Source of the DNA: Prochlorococcus sp. AG-347-M18
GTDB lineage: Bacteria; Cyanobacteriota; Cyanobacteriia; PCC-6307; Cyanobiaceae
Assembly: GCA_003281165.1 (NCBI GenBank)
Contig: QCCT01000004.1
Span: 1-64,000 of the forward strand
Length of the DNA stretch: 64,000 nucleotides
Direction of reading: 5' to 3'
Shown here piece after piece: positions 1 through 7,599 of this stretch. The notes below the pieces were generated by a model that saw nothing but the letters and a program-made list of their open reading frames with translations, was not told the DNA's origin and did no database searches. Both the position numbers and the translations under genes were made by a program. How positions within the stretch are numbered: position 1 is the stretch's first letter; each line of letters begins with the position of its first letter.

Positions 1-159
1 AGAATGATGGATAGTGTTGGTCACTACAGTCGTCCAGATCTTCTTTCTCTAAAACTAAATACATCCCCCAATAAGGTATTTGAGATATCAAATGGAAAAG
101 ATTTCATACCAAAAGATCTAACTACAAAAGACTATTTAGAGGAAATCAATCATGTCTGA
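1..159 (+). CDS. Nit1-type nitrilase, C-terminal fragment
   Basis: An open frame from base 1 ends at a TGA at 157-159 and gives the last 52 residues of a protein that starts outside the window. It contains VGHYSRPDLLSL, which resembles the C-terminal end of bacterial nitrilases, where the conserved HYSRPD segment follows the catalytic Glu-Lys-Cys domain. The catalytic residues lie outside the window. The stop overlaps the start of the next gene (ATG at 152) by 8 bases, so the two are translationally coupled. The following genes match the order of the Nit1 cluster (sll0784-sll0787 type in Synechocystis), which supports a Nit1-subfamily nitrilase. The physiological nitrile substrate is not known from the sequence. 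Confidence 0.8.
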   Translation, partial: RMMDSVGHYSRPDLLSLKLNTSPNKVFEISNGKDFIPKDLTTKDYLEEINHV

Positions 160-1240
160 ACTAAGCAAAATTATTACTGAGTTACAAGTTAATGGGATAA
201 GTTCCACACCTAAAAAGGGCAACAGGGGTAGGAAAGGAGGCGCTGGTCCATCCGATCATAGAGCTTTAACTATTGAAGGGAAGACTGTAATGGTTCCAGT
301 TTATAATCACGTATCTAAAAAATCTAATTATCAACTTTCAGAGGAGCCTGACGGACAATTTATTCTCCAAAATAGTGAAGATTCAAATATCAAGGAATTA
401 TCTACCACAAAAGAACCAAATTTTTATTCTTTAAAAACAAAAGATGGTATACCTTATAAGTCGATTGCTCTTCTTCATAGCAAGGATGTATTAGCTACAA
501 CTATTCTTCAAAAATGTATTCGTTTCAAACATAGAGAAGAATCTTGCCAGTTTTGTGCAATAGAGCAATCTTTGGAAAACGAACAAACCATCGTAAGAAA
601 AACTCCAGATCAAATAGCTGAAGTTGCAGAAGCAGCTGTAAGACTTGATGGAATAAAGCAATTAGTAATGACAACAGGGACCCCAAACAGTAGTGATAGG
701 GGAGCAAGAATAATGGCAGAAGCAGCAAAGGCTGTTAAGGCTAAAGTTGATATTCCAATCCAAGGTCAATGCGAACCGCCTGATAATCCAATTTGGTTTA
801 GAAGAATGAAAGACTCAGGCGTTGATAGTTTAGGTATGCATTTAGAGGTTGTGGAGGAGAAGATAAGAAAAAAAATTCTTCCAGGCAAATCTGAAATTTC
901 TCTTGAAAGATACTATAAAGCTTTCGAAGAAAGTGTCTCAGTGTTCGGCAGAGGAGAAGTTTCTACATATTTATTAGCTGGGCTTGGGGATAGCAAAGAA
1001 TCCCTAATAAATTGCAGTAAAAAATTGATATCTATAGGAGTTTATCCTTTCATAGTTCCATTTGTGCCAATAGCAGGAACGCCTCTGGAAAATCACCCCT
1101 CCCCAAGCACTGATTTCATGATTGATATTTATCAATCAGTCTCGCAATTACTAAATGAAGGCAACATAAAATCTGATGAGATGTCCGCTGGTTGTGCCAA
1201 ATGCGGTGCCTGCTCAGCTTTATCACTATTTGAGAGTTAA
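152..1240 (+). CDS. Radical SAM protein of the Nit1 cluster (MSMEG_0568 family)
   Basis: A 362-aa putative radical S-adenosylmethionine enzyme. The likely iron-sulfur ligands are Cys122, Cys132 and Cys135, a CX9CX2C spacing rather than the canonical CX3CX2C. A second cysteine group, Cys348, Cys351 and Cys354 (CX2CX2C), lies close to the C-terminus and could hold another cluster or a metal. The middle of the protein has alternating strands and helices typical of a partial TIM barrel (LVMTTGTPNSS, SLGMHLEVVEE). By family and context it belongs to the seven-gene Nit1 cluster, linked in other bacteria to nitrogen starvation and cyanide or nitrile nitrogen use. The reaction is unknown. The gene overlaps the nitrilase end and is followed five bases later by the GNAT gene. 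Confidence 0.88.
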   Translation: MSELSKIITELQVNGISSTPKKGNRGRKGGAGPSDHRALTIEGKTVMVPVYNHVSKKSNYQLSEEPDGQFILQNSEDSNIKELSTTKEPNFYSLKTKDGIPYKSIALLHSKDVLATTILQKCIRFKHREESCQFCAIEQSLENEQTIVRKTPDQIAEVAEAAVRLDGIKQLVMTTGTPNSSDRGARIMAEAAKAVKAKVDIPIQGQCEPPDNPIWFRRMKDSGVDSLGMHLEVVEEKIRKKILPGKSEISLERYYKAFEESVSVFGRGEVSTYLLAGLGDSKESLINCSKKLISIGVYPFIVPFVPIAGTPLENHPSPSTDFMIDIYQSVSQLLNEGNIKSDEMSAGCAKCGACSALSLFES

Positions 1241-1245
1241 ATATT

Positions 1246-1884
1246 ATGTTTTTTATTGACCCCTCAAGTGAGGATATCGGCAGAAGCTTTAGCTCCGCGC
1301 CTTACTATTTCACACCCTCCGTAAGATCAGGTATTGGAATTGAAGAAGAAGATTTTATGATATCTCCAAGTTCAAATTCAGAAAACTTTTCGTTTCATTT
1401 ACTTGAAGATGATTCTCCCCTTATCAAAGATTACTGGGGATTACGAAAGAGAATATTTTGCGAAGAACAGAATATTTTTGCTGAATCTGACATTGATGAA
1501 ATTGATCAAGATGCATACCCAATAGTTTCATTGAATTCTGGATATGGCACTAAAGAGAGAGTCGTTGGCGTAGTGAGAATTTACGAAACAGAAAAAAGAC
1601 AATGGTATGGGGGGAGACTAGGTGTTGATTCTGATTTCCGTAAATTCAACCAAATAGGAAAAGGATTGATCTGGAAAGCAGTAACTACAGCAAATGGATG
1701 GGGTTGCGATCAATTTTTAGCAACCGTTCAGATCCAAAATGTGAGTTTTTTTAGACGCCTCAAATGGAAATCAATTAAACAAATAGAGATCAAGGGAATA
1801 AAACATCACCTAATGGAAGCTGACTTAGATTATTACAAGCCTTCAAAATCAAGCAGACCAGGCTGGTATTTAGTGAAAAAGTGA
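1246..1884 (+). CDS. GNAT-family N-acetyltransferase of the Nit1 cluster (MSMEG_0567-like)
   Basis: A 212-aa protein with a GNAT-like core in its C-terminal two thirds: a strand-helix entry (DYWGLRKRIFCEEQNIF), a central strand (VVGVVRIYE), and an acetyl-CoA-binding-like stretch around GRLGVDSDFRKFNQIGKGLI. The first about 35 residues are low in recognisable structure, and the internal Met at about residue 38 (MISPSS) is an alternative start. It sits 5 bases after the radical SAM gene and 9 bases before the AIR-synthase-like gene, as in Nit1 clusters elsewhere. The acyl acceptor is unknown. The family call rests on fold motifs plus gene order. Confidence 0.82.
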   Translation: MFFIDPSSEDIGRSFSSAPYYFTPSVRSGIGIEEEDFMISPSSNSENFSFHLLEDDSPLIKDYWGLRKRIFCEEQNIFAESDIDEIDQDAYPIVSLNSGYGTKERVVGVVRIYETEKRQWYGGRLGVDSDFRKFNQIGKGLIWKAVTTANGWGCDQFLATVQIQNVSFFRRLKWKSIKQIEIKGIKHHLMEADLDYYKPSKSSRPGWYLVKK

Positions 1885-1893
1885 CCAGATAAA

Positions 1894-2871
1894 ATGTTAG
1901 ATAAACTTATCAAAAAATTACAAACACATAGTGGTATTGAATCTAAAAAAGATATTCAAAGTGCTGCAAAAACTTTCTCACATAGCCCGTTCAGCGAACT
2001 TGGTAAATCTGCAATGCTTGGAGATGATGCAGCAGTAATTCCACAACAATCAGGCTTGTTATTAATGGCTAGTGAAGGGATTAGTCCAAGCTTAGTAGAA
2101 AAAGAACCGTGGTTCGCAGGTTGGAGCAGCGTATTAGTTAATATCAGTGACATCACTGCAATGGGTGGGAAGCCCATAGCTTTAGTTAATAGTATTTGGA
2201 GTGAAAATGATTTAGAAAAACACAATAAAATTCTTTCTGGTATGAGTTTTGCCTGTGAGAAATTTAATGTCCCAATGGTGGGTGGTCACTCAAATCAAAA
2301 AAGTCCATATTTTGCTTTATCCGTCTCAATTCTTGGACTTATAGAAGGTCCTATTCTTTCTTCAAGGTTCGCAGATTCTGGAGATGAATTATGGATAATA
2401 GCGAATAAAGATGGATATTTTTTTAAAGATTATCCATTCTGGGATGCGGCTACGAAAGCCTCGGCAACTTTACTTAAAAAACATTTTTCATTGATACCGT
2501 TTCTTGCAAAAAAAAATATTATTCATGCAGCCAAAGACATTAGCATGGGAGGTATTACAGGTACTGCAGTTATGTTTGCTGAATCTGCAGGAAAAAAAAT
2601 TATAATTGATATTGAAAAAATTGAACGCCCTAAAGGGGTACCAGAATTTGAATGGCTTACATGTTTCCCAAGCTATGGTTTTCTTTGTGCTATCAAGCCA
2701 GATAAAGCTAATTTTTTAAAGGATGCTTTAAGACCATATAATGAACTTATTTGTTGTCATATCGGTAACTTTAAAAATGGTAATAGCAGTGTTTATATCA
2801 AAAATCAAAATGGAGAAGAATTACTTTGGGAAGAGGATACTCCTCTCACTGGATTTACACATATAAATTAA
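1894..2871 (+). CDS. AIR synthase-like protein of the Nit1 cluster (sll0787 family)
   Basis: A 325-aa protein of the PurM/ThiL/SelD/HypE ATP-binding superfamily. It has the N-terminal GDDAAVI motif used by this superfamily to bind ATP and Mg, followed by the strand-helix SVLVNISDITAMGGKPIAL and a second-domain motif AKDISMGGITGTAVMFAE. It is not PurM itself: the sequence and the position after nitrilase, radical SAM and GNAT genes match the sll0787 family of the Nit1 cluster. By family it probably phosphorylates or activates a small substrate with ATP; the substrate is unknown. It is followed by the MSMEG_0570-like gene after 56 bases. Confidence 0.85.
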   Translation: MLDKLIKKLQTHSGIESKKDIQSAAKTFSHSPFSELGKSAMLGDDAAVIPQQSGLLLMASEGISPSLVEKEPWFAGWSSVLVNISDITAMGGKPIALVNSIWSENDLEKHNKILSGMSFACEKFNVPMVGGHSNQKSPYFALSVSILGLIEGPILSSRFADSGDELWIIANKDGYFFKDYPFWDAATKASATLLKKHFSLIPFLAKKNIIHAAKDISMGGITGTAVMFAESAGKKIIIDIEKIERPKGVPEFEWLTCFPSYGFLCAIKPDKANFLKDALRPYNELICCHIGNFKNGNSSVYIKNQNGEELLWEEDTPLTGFTHIN

Positions 2872-2927
2872 ATCAATAATGCTCCAATCAATTAAAATTT
2901 TCACATAAAAAACAAGGGATACTAAAA

Positions 2928-3203
2928 ATGCCTGAAATTAATTTTCAATTAAATTTACCAGATGGTAAAAAAAAATCTCTATATTCACCCTCTACGGTAA
3001 TTCTTGAATATTTAAAACCTGGAGATTCTTTAAAGATTTCAGATTTTAAGTCTCTTGCAATTCAAGCTTTGCATGAGGCTTCCGAAAAAGTAAGAGCAAA
3101 ATATGGTTTTGCATGCACTAGAACTTTAGAAGAGGAAGAAAAAATACTAAGTTGGATTTCTAATTATGATCCTGACCAACTTATTTCAATATCAAAGGAA
3201 TAA
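2928..3203 (+). CDS. MSMEG_0570-family nitrogen starvation response protein
   Basis: A 91-aa cytosolic protein with no membrane segment. The pattern PEINFQLNLPDGKKKSLYSP at the N-terminus and SEKVRAKYGFACT in the middle match the small MSMEG_0570 family that accompanies Nit1 nitrilases in cyanobacteria and other bacteria. One cysteine sits in GFACTR. The biochemical role is not known; members are described as nitrogen-starvation-associated. It is the last recognisable Nit1 gene here. The flavoprotein gene (MSMEG_0569 type) that often ends the cluster does not follow. Confidence 0.85.
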   Translation: MPEINFQLNLPDGKKKSLYSPSTVILEYLKPGDSLKISDFKSLAIQALHEASEKVRAKYGFACTRTLEEEEKILSWISNYDPDQLISISKE

Positions 3204-3243
3204 GCTATTAAGAATTAGTTCTACTTAAAAAATAGAAGATTTA

Positions 3244-3393
3244 ATGAAACGTTTCCTACTAACTCCTATATTTAAAACTTTTAAACGGAGAACTTTTTTC
3301 TCATCTCTTGAACAGAATAATTGCCCAGTTTATGATGCTGAGGAGATAATAAAGCAAGAACAAAAAGAAGCTATTAAAAAGTTATATCCTTAA
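3244..3393 (+). CDS. Small basic protein of unknown function, 49 aa
   Basis: An ATG-initiated frame on the coding strand of the Nit1 cluster, 40 bases after the MSMEG_0570-like gene. The product has a strongly basic N-terminal half (KRFLLTPIFKTFKRRTFF) and an acidic/basic C-terminal helix-like half (DAEEIIKQEQKEAIKKLYP). Only one cysteine is present and there is no clear membrane span. I do not recognise the family. Gene-like composition and placement favour a real gene, but in AT-rich DNA a frame this short could be chance. It could be a last member of the Nit1 operon or an independent small gene. Confidence 0.45.
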   Translation: MKRFLLTPIFKTFKRRTFFSSLEQNNCPVYDAEEIIKQEQKEAIKKLYP

Positions 3394-3609
3394 AATTTAA
3401 ACAGAAATATTAAAGTCACATTTAACGATGTAAAACCGTCATGTGTACTCCTTATACTCAGCAACACTTTTATAAATGTGAACTTTCTTCGACTAATATT
3501 GTTCGATAAACTAAATAAAATGCTTAGAATTTGGCTGAATTACGAAAAAATTAACAAAATGCTATACCACCACCATACCAGCAGCACTATTTCCCGCAAA
3601 TCATAGACT

Positions 3610-4068
3610 ATGACTGAACCTAACTACTGGCTAATGAAAAGTGAGCCTGATGCTTATAGCATAGATACTTTAAAAAATGACGGTGTAACTTTATGGGACG
3701 GAATAAGAAATTATCAGGCTCGAAATTTTATGAGAAAAATGAATAAAGGAGATAAAGTTTTTTTCTATCATTCCAATTGTAAACCACCAGGTATCGTGGG
3801 ACTTATGGAGGTAATAGATCTAAATATTGTTGATCCTACTCAATTTGATCAAGATTCAAAATATTTTGATCCAAAATCGAAAACTGACAATCCGAGATGG
3901 GATTGTGTAAGAGTAAAATACATTTCCAAATCAAATAAGATTTTAAGTTTACCTGAATTAAAGATTTTATTTAATGAGGATGAGTTGTTAGTCGTAAAAA
4001 AAGGAAATAGGTTATCTATACTTCCTGTAAGAAATGATATTGCAAAAATACTACTAGAAAAAATATAA
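3610..4068 (+). CDS. EVE domain protein
   Basis: A 152-aa single-domain protein that opens with NYWLMKSEPDAYSID and contains TLWDGIRNYQARNFMRKM, GDKVFFYHSNC, PGIVGLMEVI and PRWDCVRVKYI. These are the conserved blocks of the EVE domain (thymocyte nuclear protein 1 family), a PUA-like fold that in other systems binds modified nucleic acid bases. Length is normal for the stand-alone bacterial form. Its cellular job in cyanobacteria is not established. It is convergent with the next gene, with only 7 bases between the two stop codons, and is preceded by a 216-base non-coding stretch. Confidence 0.9.
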   Translation: MTEPNYWLMKSEPDAYSIDTLKNDGVTLWDGIRNYQARNFMRKMNKGDKVFFYHSNCKPPGIVGLMEVIDLNIVDPTQFDQDSKYFDPKSKTDNPRWDCVRVKYISKSNKILSLPELKILFNEDELLVVKKGNRLSILPVRNDIAKILLEKI

Positions 4069-4075
4069 AAAACTT

Positions 4076-4327
4076 TTAATCCTTAAAATTCATTGAAAAC
4101 ATATTGCCAATATAGAGTCTTGTTAAATCCCTATTTTGAAATCCTTTTTGCATCAAAAAACCTGCAATAGCTGCTTGTAGTATCCTATATTGATCCCAGT
4201 TAGGATGCTCCTCAACGAATTCTTTCATAGCCTTTTGAAGATTTTCTTGAAGTTCACATTTGAAACTAATTACTTCATTATTATGATTTAATACTTTTGA
4301 ATATTCGTCGTAATTTAACTCTTGCAT
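4076..4327 (-). CDS. DUF2811 family protein
   Basis: An 83-aa soluble protein. The core VISFKCELQENLQKAMKEF, then HPNWDQYRILQAAIAGFLMQKG and a final TRLYIGNMF, is the pattern of the cyanobacterial DUF2811 family. The function is unknown. It is read leftwards, convergent with the EVE gene. Upstream, the 312-base non-coding stretch to the DUF1818 gene must contain its promoter. The start is the ATG at 4325-4327; the next in-frame Met is too far inside the conserved core. Confidence 0.75.
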   Translation of the reverse strand: MQELNYDEYSKVLNHNNEVISFKCELQENLQKAMKEFVEEHPNWDQYRILQAAIAGFLMQKGFQNRDLTRLYIGNMFSMNFKD

Positions 4328-4639
4328 ATTAAAAAAAATTTTTTGGAATTTAAATCTACAAATGTAGTTTTCTCCAAAATCACTAAATCGTCAACAAACA
4401 TTATTAAGATACAGTCTCAGTTAATAGAATAATGAGAATTCAGTCATAAATTGGGGAGTCATGGAAATCAATTTTGTAAATTTAAATCTTACTTGAATAT
4501 AAAGTTTTATATAAAATCAGAAGTTTTCCACATGCTTTAGGTCATCAGATATTTTTAAAAATAAAACTGTGGAAAAGTTGTGAAAAAATGTTTTTTTAAG
4601 GGGGAAATATTTTCTAAAATTTCCAATTTTATTTATCTT
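4328..4639. other. 312-base non-coding stretch with paired DnaA-box-like sequences
   Basis: No convincing gene is present. TTTTCCACA at 4524-4532 and its reverse complement at 4568-4576 form an inverted pair 35 bases apart, and a close variant (TTGTGAAAA) follows at 4578-4586. This nonamer equals the DnaA-box consensus described for cyanobacteria. The flanks are extremely AT-rich, including runs of T at 4590-4597. The stretch lies downstream of the leftward DUF1818 gene and upstream of the leftward DUF2811 gene. Whether this is a DnaA-binding site, an origin-like element or chance in AT-rich DNA cannot be decided by eye. Confidence 0.4.
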
Positions 4640-5011
4640 TTAATCCATTGATTCCCACATCTTTTTTATTTCATAAAATAAATTTTGTGCTATTGGTATC
4701 GGCCAATACATTTCAAAAGATCGAGTTTGATCTTGACTTTCAAAAACAAACCTTAAACTCCATTCGTTTTTTTTACCTTCTAATTCAATATACCAAGGTA
4801 ATTGTTCTAATTCTAAAGAAATAGACTCTTCATCCATTAGTTCATTTTTGATAATTAATAGTTGTTCATTAATTCTTAAAAGTAAAATGTAGAGTGAATT
4901 AAATTCACTTCTTTGTAACTCTATTGACCAATTATCAACGCCAATTAAAAAGCAAAATTTGCCTTTTTTAAAATCTTTAAGAACTCTCCATCTTTTTTTG
5001 GTTTTTACCAA
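4640..5011 (-). CDS. DUF1818 family protein
   Basis: A 123-aa soluble protein with the blocks FLIGVDNWSIELQRSEF, SISLELEQLPWYIELEG and WSLRFVFES that match the cyanobacterial DUF1818 family. The function is unknown. The start is a TTG at 5009-5011 (no ATG is available before the conserved core), only 2 bases after the rpoZ stop, so it is co-transcribed and probably translationally coupled with rpoZ. This pairing is consistent with a conserved two-gene unit in picocyanobacteria, as far as I can recall. Confidence 0.7.
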   Translation of the reverse strand: MVKTKKRWRVLKDFKKGKFCFLIGVDNWSIELQRSEFNSLYILLLRINEQLLIIKNELMDEESISLELEQLPWYIELEGKKNEWSLRFVFESQDQTRSFEMYWPIPIAQNLFYEIKKMWESMD

Positions 5012-5013
5012 AA

Positions 5014-5250
5014 CTAACCAGGAAGTAAGTCTGGTTGGTCTTGTTCATCGCTTAATTCAATAATTGACCTTTGAACTGGTTTAATAGTTGACTCCTCTAA
5101 TAATCCATCAAAATCATCGAAACGTCTTTGCTTGGCTCTAAAAGCAATTTTAACTGTAGTTAAGTATCTATTTGTTGATTTTCTTATTAAGCTCTCTCCT
5201 CTCTTTGCAAGATCATCTGAATCAATTCCAGCATTATTAGTTATGTTCAT
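5014..5250 (-). CDS. rpoZ: RNA polymerase omega subunit
   Basis: A 78-aa protein with the cyanobacterial omega signature [21 protein letters not shown] and the C-terminal tail [14 protein letters not shown]. Omega binds the beta-prime subunit (here RpoC1/RpoC2, encoded at 49824-55863) and assists assembly of the polymerase. The gene is first in a leftward unit with the DUF1818 gene. Its promoter must lie in the 99 bases shared with the divergent Hsp70-like gene. Confidence 0.93.
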   Translation of the reverse strand: MNITNNAGIDSDDLAKRGESLIRKSTNRYLTTVKIAFRAKQRRFDDFDGLLEESTIKPVQRSIIELSDEQDQPDLLPG

Positions 5251-5349
5251 TAAAAAAATTCTTTAATATAAGATATATCTTACAGTTTATTCGACCGTTT
5301 CAAAACATAAATTACAAAAAGAACTTAATTGATTCAAAAAAAATTTCGT

Positions 5350-6918
5350 ATGGAAGAAAAATTATCTGGAACACTTGCTATAGATCTAGGGAATACTAAT
5401 ACTGTAATAGCTTTTCAAGATCAACAAGATATAAATTCTGTTTTAGTTGAAATACCACACATTACATCATCTCCAGGAGTAATTCCCACTGCAGTTTGGT
5501 TTGAGGAACCTTCAAAGGTTCCTAAAATTGGTATAAGTGCCCTAAAGATGAGGAGAAACTCAAATTCAGATTTGTTTTTTCATTCGAATTTTAAAAGATT
5601 AATTGGAAATCCTATTGAAAAAATTCACCAGAAAAATATTTTAAACCCTAATGAATGTGGCGAAACATTTTTTAAATTTTTGTGGGCAAGTATCCCTGAT
5701 AAATATGAAGTCAAGAGACTTGTTTTAACTGCTCCTATAGATACATATAAGGGTTATAGAGAATGGTTAGTAAACATTTGCAAGGAAACAAACGTAGATG
5801 AAATAGCCCTAGTTGATGAGCCTACTGCGGCAAGTTTAGGAATTAATGTACCGTTTGGCTCAAAAATCATGACATTAGATATTGGTGGAAGCACAATCGA
5901 TATGAATATAGTCAAAATAGAAGGCGGAGAAGGGAAATCTGGTCCAATAGCTGAACTATTAAAATTTAAAGGAAATGATGTGAGCTCAATTTCAAAACAA
6001 AAAGTAAGGTGTGCTGAAATAATTGGGAAAACAGGTTCAAAAATTGGTGGGAAAGATATTGACCAATGGATAGTTGAATATTTTATTCCCAATAATATAT
6101 ATCCCATAAACCTTTTAAAGGCTGAGGAAATAAAATGTAAACTCAGCTCATCTGCAATCAAATATGAAAATAAATATCCAATCAAATTATTAACTGAACA
6201 AATTCAAGAAAAAGAATTTTACCTAAGTAAAGAAATATTTGAAAAGATACTAATTGAAAATAATCTTCTTAATCACCTCAACTCTTTACTCAAAGACTTA
6301 TTAAATCAAGCAAGAGGTAAATTTTGCACAGTAGACGACCTAAATACAATTATTTTGGTTGGAGGTGGAACTCAAATACCATTAATTAAAGAATGGATTG
6401 CAAAAAAAATATCAAAAATTGAAATAAAGTCACCTCCTCCTATTGAATCAATAGCTTTGGGAGCTTTAGCAATGACCCCAGGCGTAAAAATTAGAGATAT
6501 ATTAAACAAAGGATTATCTATAAAATTATTCAATAGAAGAGAGCAAAAAAACTTTTGGCATCCTATTTTTTGCAAAGGTCAAACCTGGCCCACTGAAACC
6601 CCATATAAACTGATACTGCAAGCAAGTAAAAATGAGCAGAATATTTTTGAAATAATTATTGGTGAAACAAAAAAAGAAAGAGAGTATGATGTAATTTTTG
6701 AAAATGGATTTCCAAAATTATCCGAGGTTCAAAGAGAAGAAGAAATTATAAAATGGGATAAAAAGTCACTCAAAATCAAATTAGAAAAAAAATCTAATCC
6801 TGGAGAAGATAACTTAAAACTTTTCTTCAAAATTACTCAAGAAGCTGATTTATTAGTTAGATGTTTTGATATTAAAGATGAATTCTTAGGAGAATATAAT
6901 TTAGGAAATATCTTTTGA
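5350..6918 (+). CDS. Divergent Hsp70 family protein
   Basis: About 522 aa. The N-terminal actin-like ATPase domain is intact by eye: AIDLGNTNTVIAF (phosphate 1), a connect region EIALVDEPTAASLGI, phosphate 2 LDIGGSTIDMNIV and the adenosine motif ILVGGGTQIPLI. The C-terminal part after about residue 385 is much shorter and more divergent than the substrate-binding domain of DnaK, so this is an Hsp70-like protein and not the housekeeping DnaK. I chose the ATG at 5350; a TTG at 5329 in the same frame would add seven residues. It is divergent from rpoZ and convergent with pyrR (7 bases between stops). Client proteins are unknown. Confidence 0.82.
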   Translation: MEEKLSGTLAIDLGNTNTVIAFQDQQDINSVLVEIPHITSSPGVIPTAVWFEEPSKVPKIGISALKMRRNSNSDLFFHSNFKRLIGNPIEKIHQKNILNPNECGETFFKFLWASIPDKYEVKRLVLTAPIDTYKGYREWLVNICKETNVDEIALVDEPTAASLGINVPFGSKIMTLDIGGSTIDMNIVKIEGGEGKSGPIAELLKFKGNDVSSISKQKVRCAEIIGKTGSKIGGKDIDQWIVEYFIPNNIYPINLLKAEEIKCKLSSSAIKYENKYPIKLLTEQIQEKEFYLSKEIFEKILIENNLLNHLNSLLKDLLNQARGKFCTVDDLNTIILVGGGTQIPLIKEWIAKKISKIEIKSPPPIESIALGALAMTPGVKIRDILNKGLSIKLFNRREQKNFWHPIFCKGQTWPTETPYKLILQASKNEQNIFEIIIGETKKEREYDVIFENGFPKLSEVQREEEIIKWDKKSLKIKLEKKSNPGEDNLKLFFKITQEADLLVRCFDIKDEFLGEYNLGNIF

Positions 6919-6925
6919 AATAAAT

Positions 6926-7462
6926 TTATTCAAGAAAAACGCCTTCTTCATTATCAACATTATTTAGACGTAAACTAATTTTTTCATTTTTGCTAGTTGG
7001 GACTATTTTTCCGCAAAAGTCAGGTTGAATAGGTAATTCTCTATGACCTCTATCTATCATTACTAATAACATCACTCTTCGAGGCCTTCCCCATGAATAT
7101 AAGGCATCCATTGCAGCTCTAGTTGTTCTCCCTGTAAAAATTACATCATCTATCAAGAGAATTTCTTTTTTCTCGATAGGAGTTGGAATATCAGTCGCTT
7201 TTATCAGGCGAGTTCCAACTCTATTTTGGTCATCTCTATAAAAAGTTGGATCAATTATTCCTTTTCTTATTTTTAAACCTGTCATGAAGAATAATTCCTT
7301 TTCCAAAACTCTGGTCAGATCGACTCCTCTAGTAGGAATACCAACCAAAAGGAGGTTGTCGAGGTTTTTTACTTTTTCAACAACTTCAGAAGTTAAACGT
7401 TTAATGGTTTTGCTGAGATCATCTTTAGAAAGTATTATTATCCTTTTTGTTTTATCGGACAT
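6926..7462 (-). CDS. pyrR: PyrR: uracil phosphoribosyltransferase / pyr regulator
   Basis: A 178-aa protein of the phosphoribosyltransferase fold. The PRPP loop ILLIDDVIFTGRTT is at residues 101-114, and GIPTRGVDLTRVLE and DPTFYRDD match PyrR. In Bacillus PyrR binds pyr mRNA as an attenuator and also has UPRTase activity. No pyr biosynthesis gene is next to it here, so the regulatory role in this organism is inferred only from the family. It is convergent with the Hsp70-like gene and divergent from gpmI. Confidence 0.92.
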   Translation of the reverse strand: MSDKTKRIIILSKDDLSKTIKRLTSEVVEKVKNLDNLLLVGIPTRGVDLTRVLEKELFFMTGLKIRKGIIDPTFYRDDQNRVGTRLIKATDIPTPIEKKEILLIDDVIFTGRTTRAAMDALYSWGRPRRVMLLVMIDRGHRELPIQPDFCGKIVPTSKNEKISLRLNNVDNEEGVFLE

Positions 7463-7599
7463 GATTTATCAGTAATTAAAATTCGTTCAATATCTTCATA
7501 AATTAGCAAAAGCTAACTATGTTAAATATATTTTGTTAAAAAGTAGCGTTTAAAGCTAAATTTAAGGTTGGATCACTTATTGTTTAATTTGATCTAAAT

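Noticed and set aside
5754..6185. 143-codon minus-strand frame inside the Hsp70-like gene
   Set aside because: The sense strand has intact ATPase motifs here; the antisense product has no recognisable pattern.
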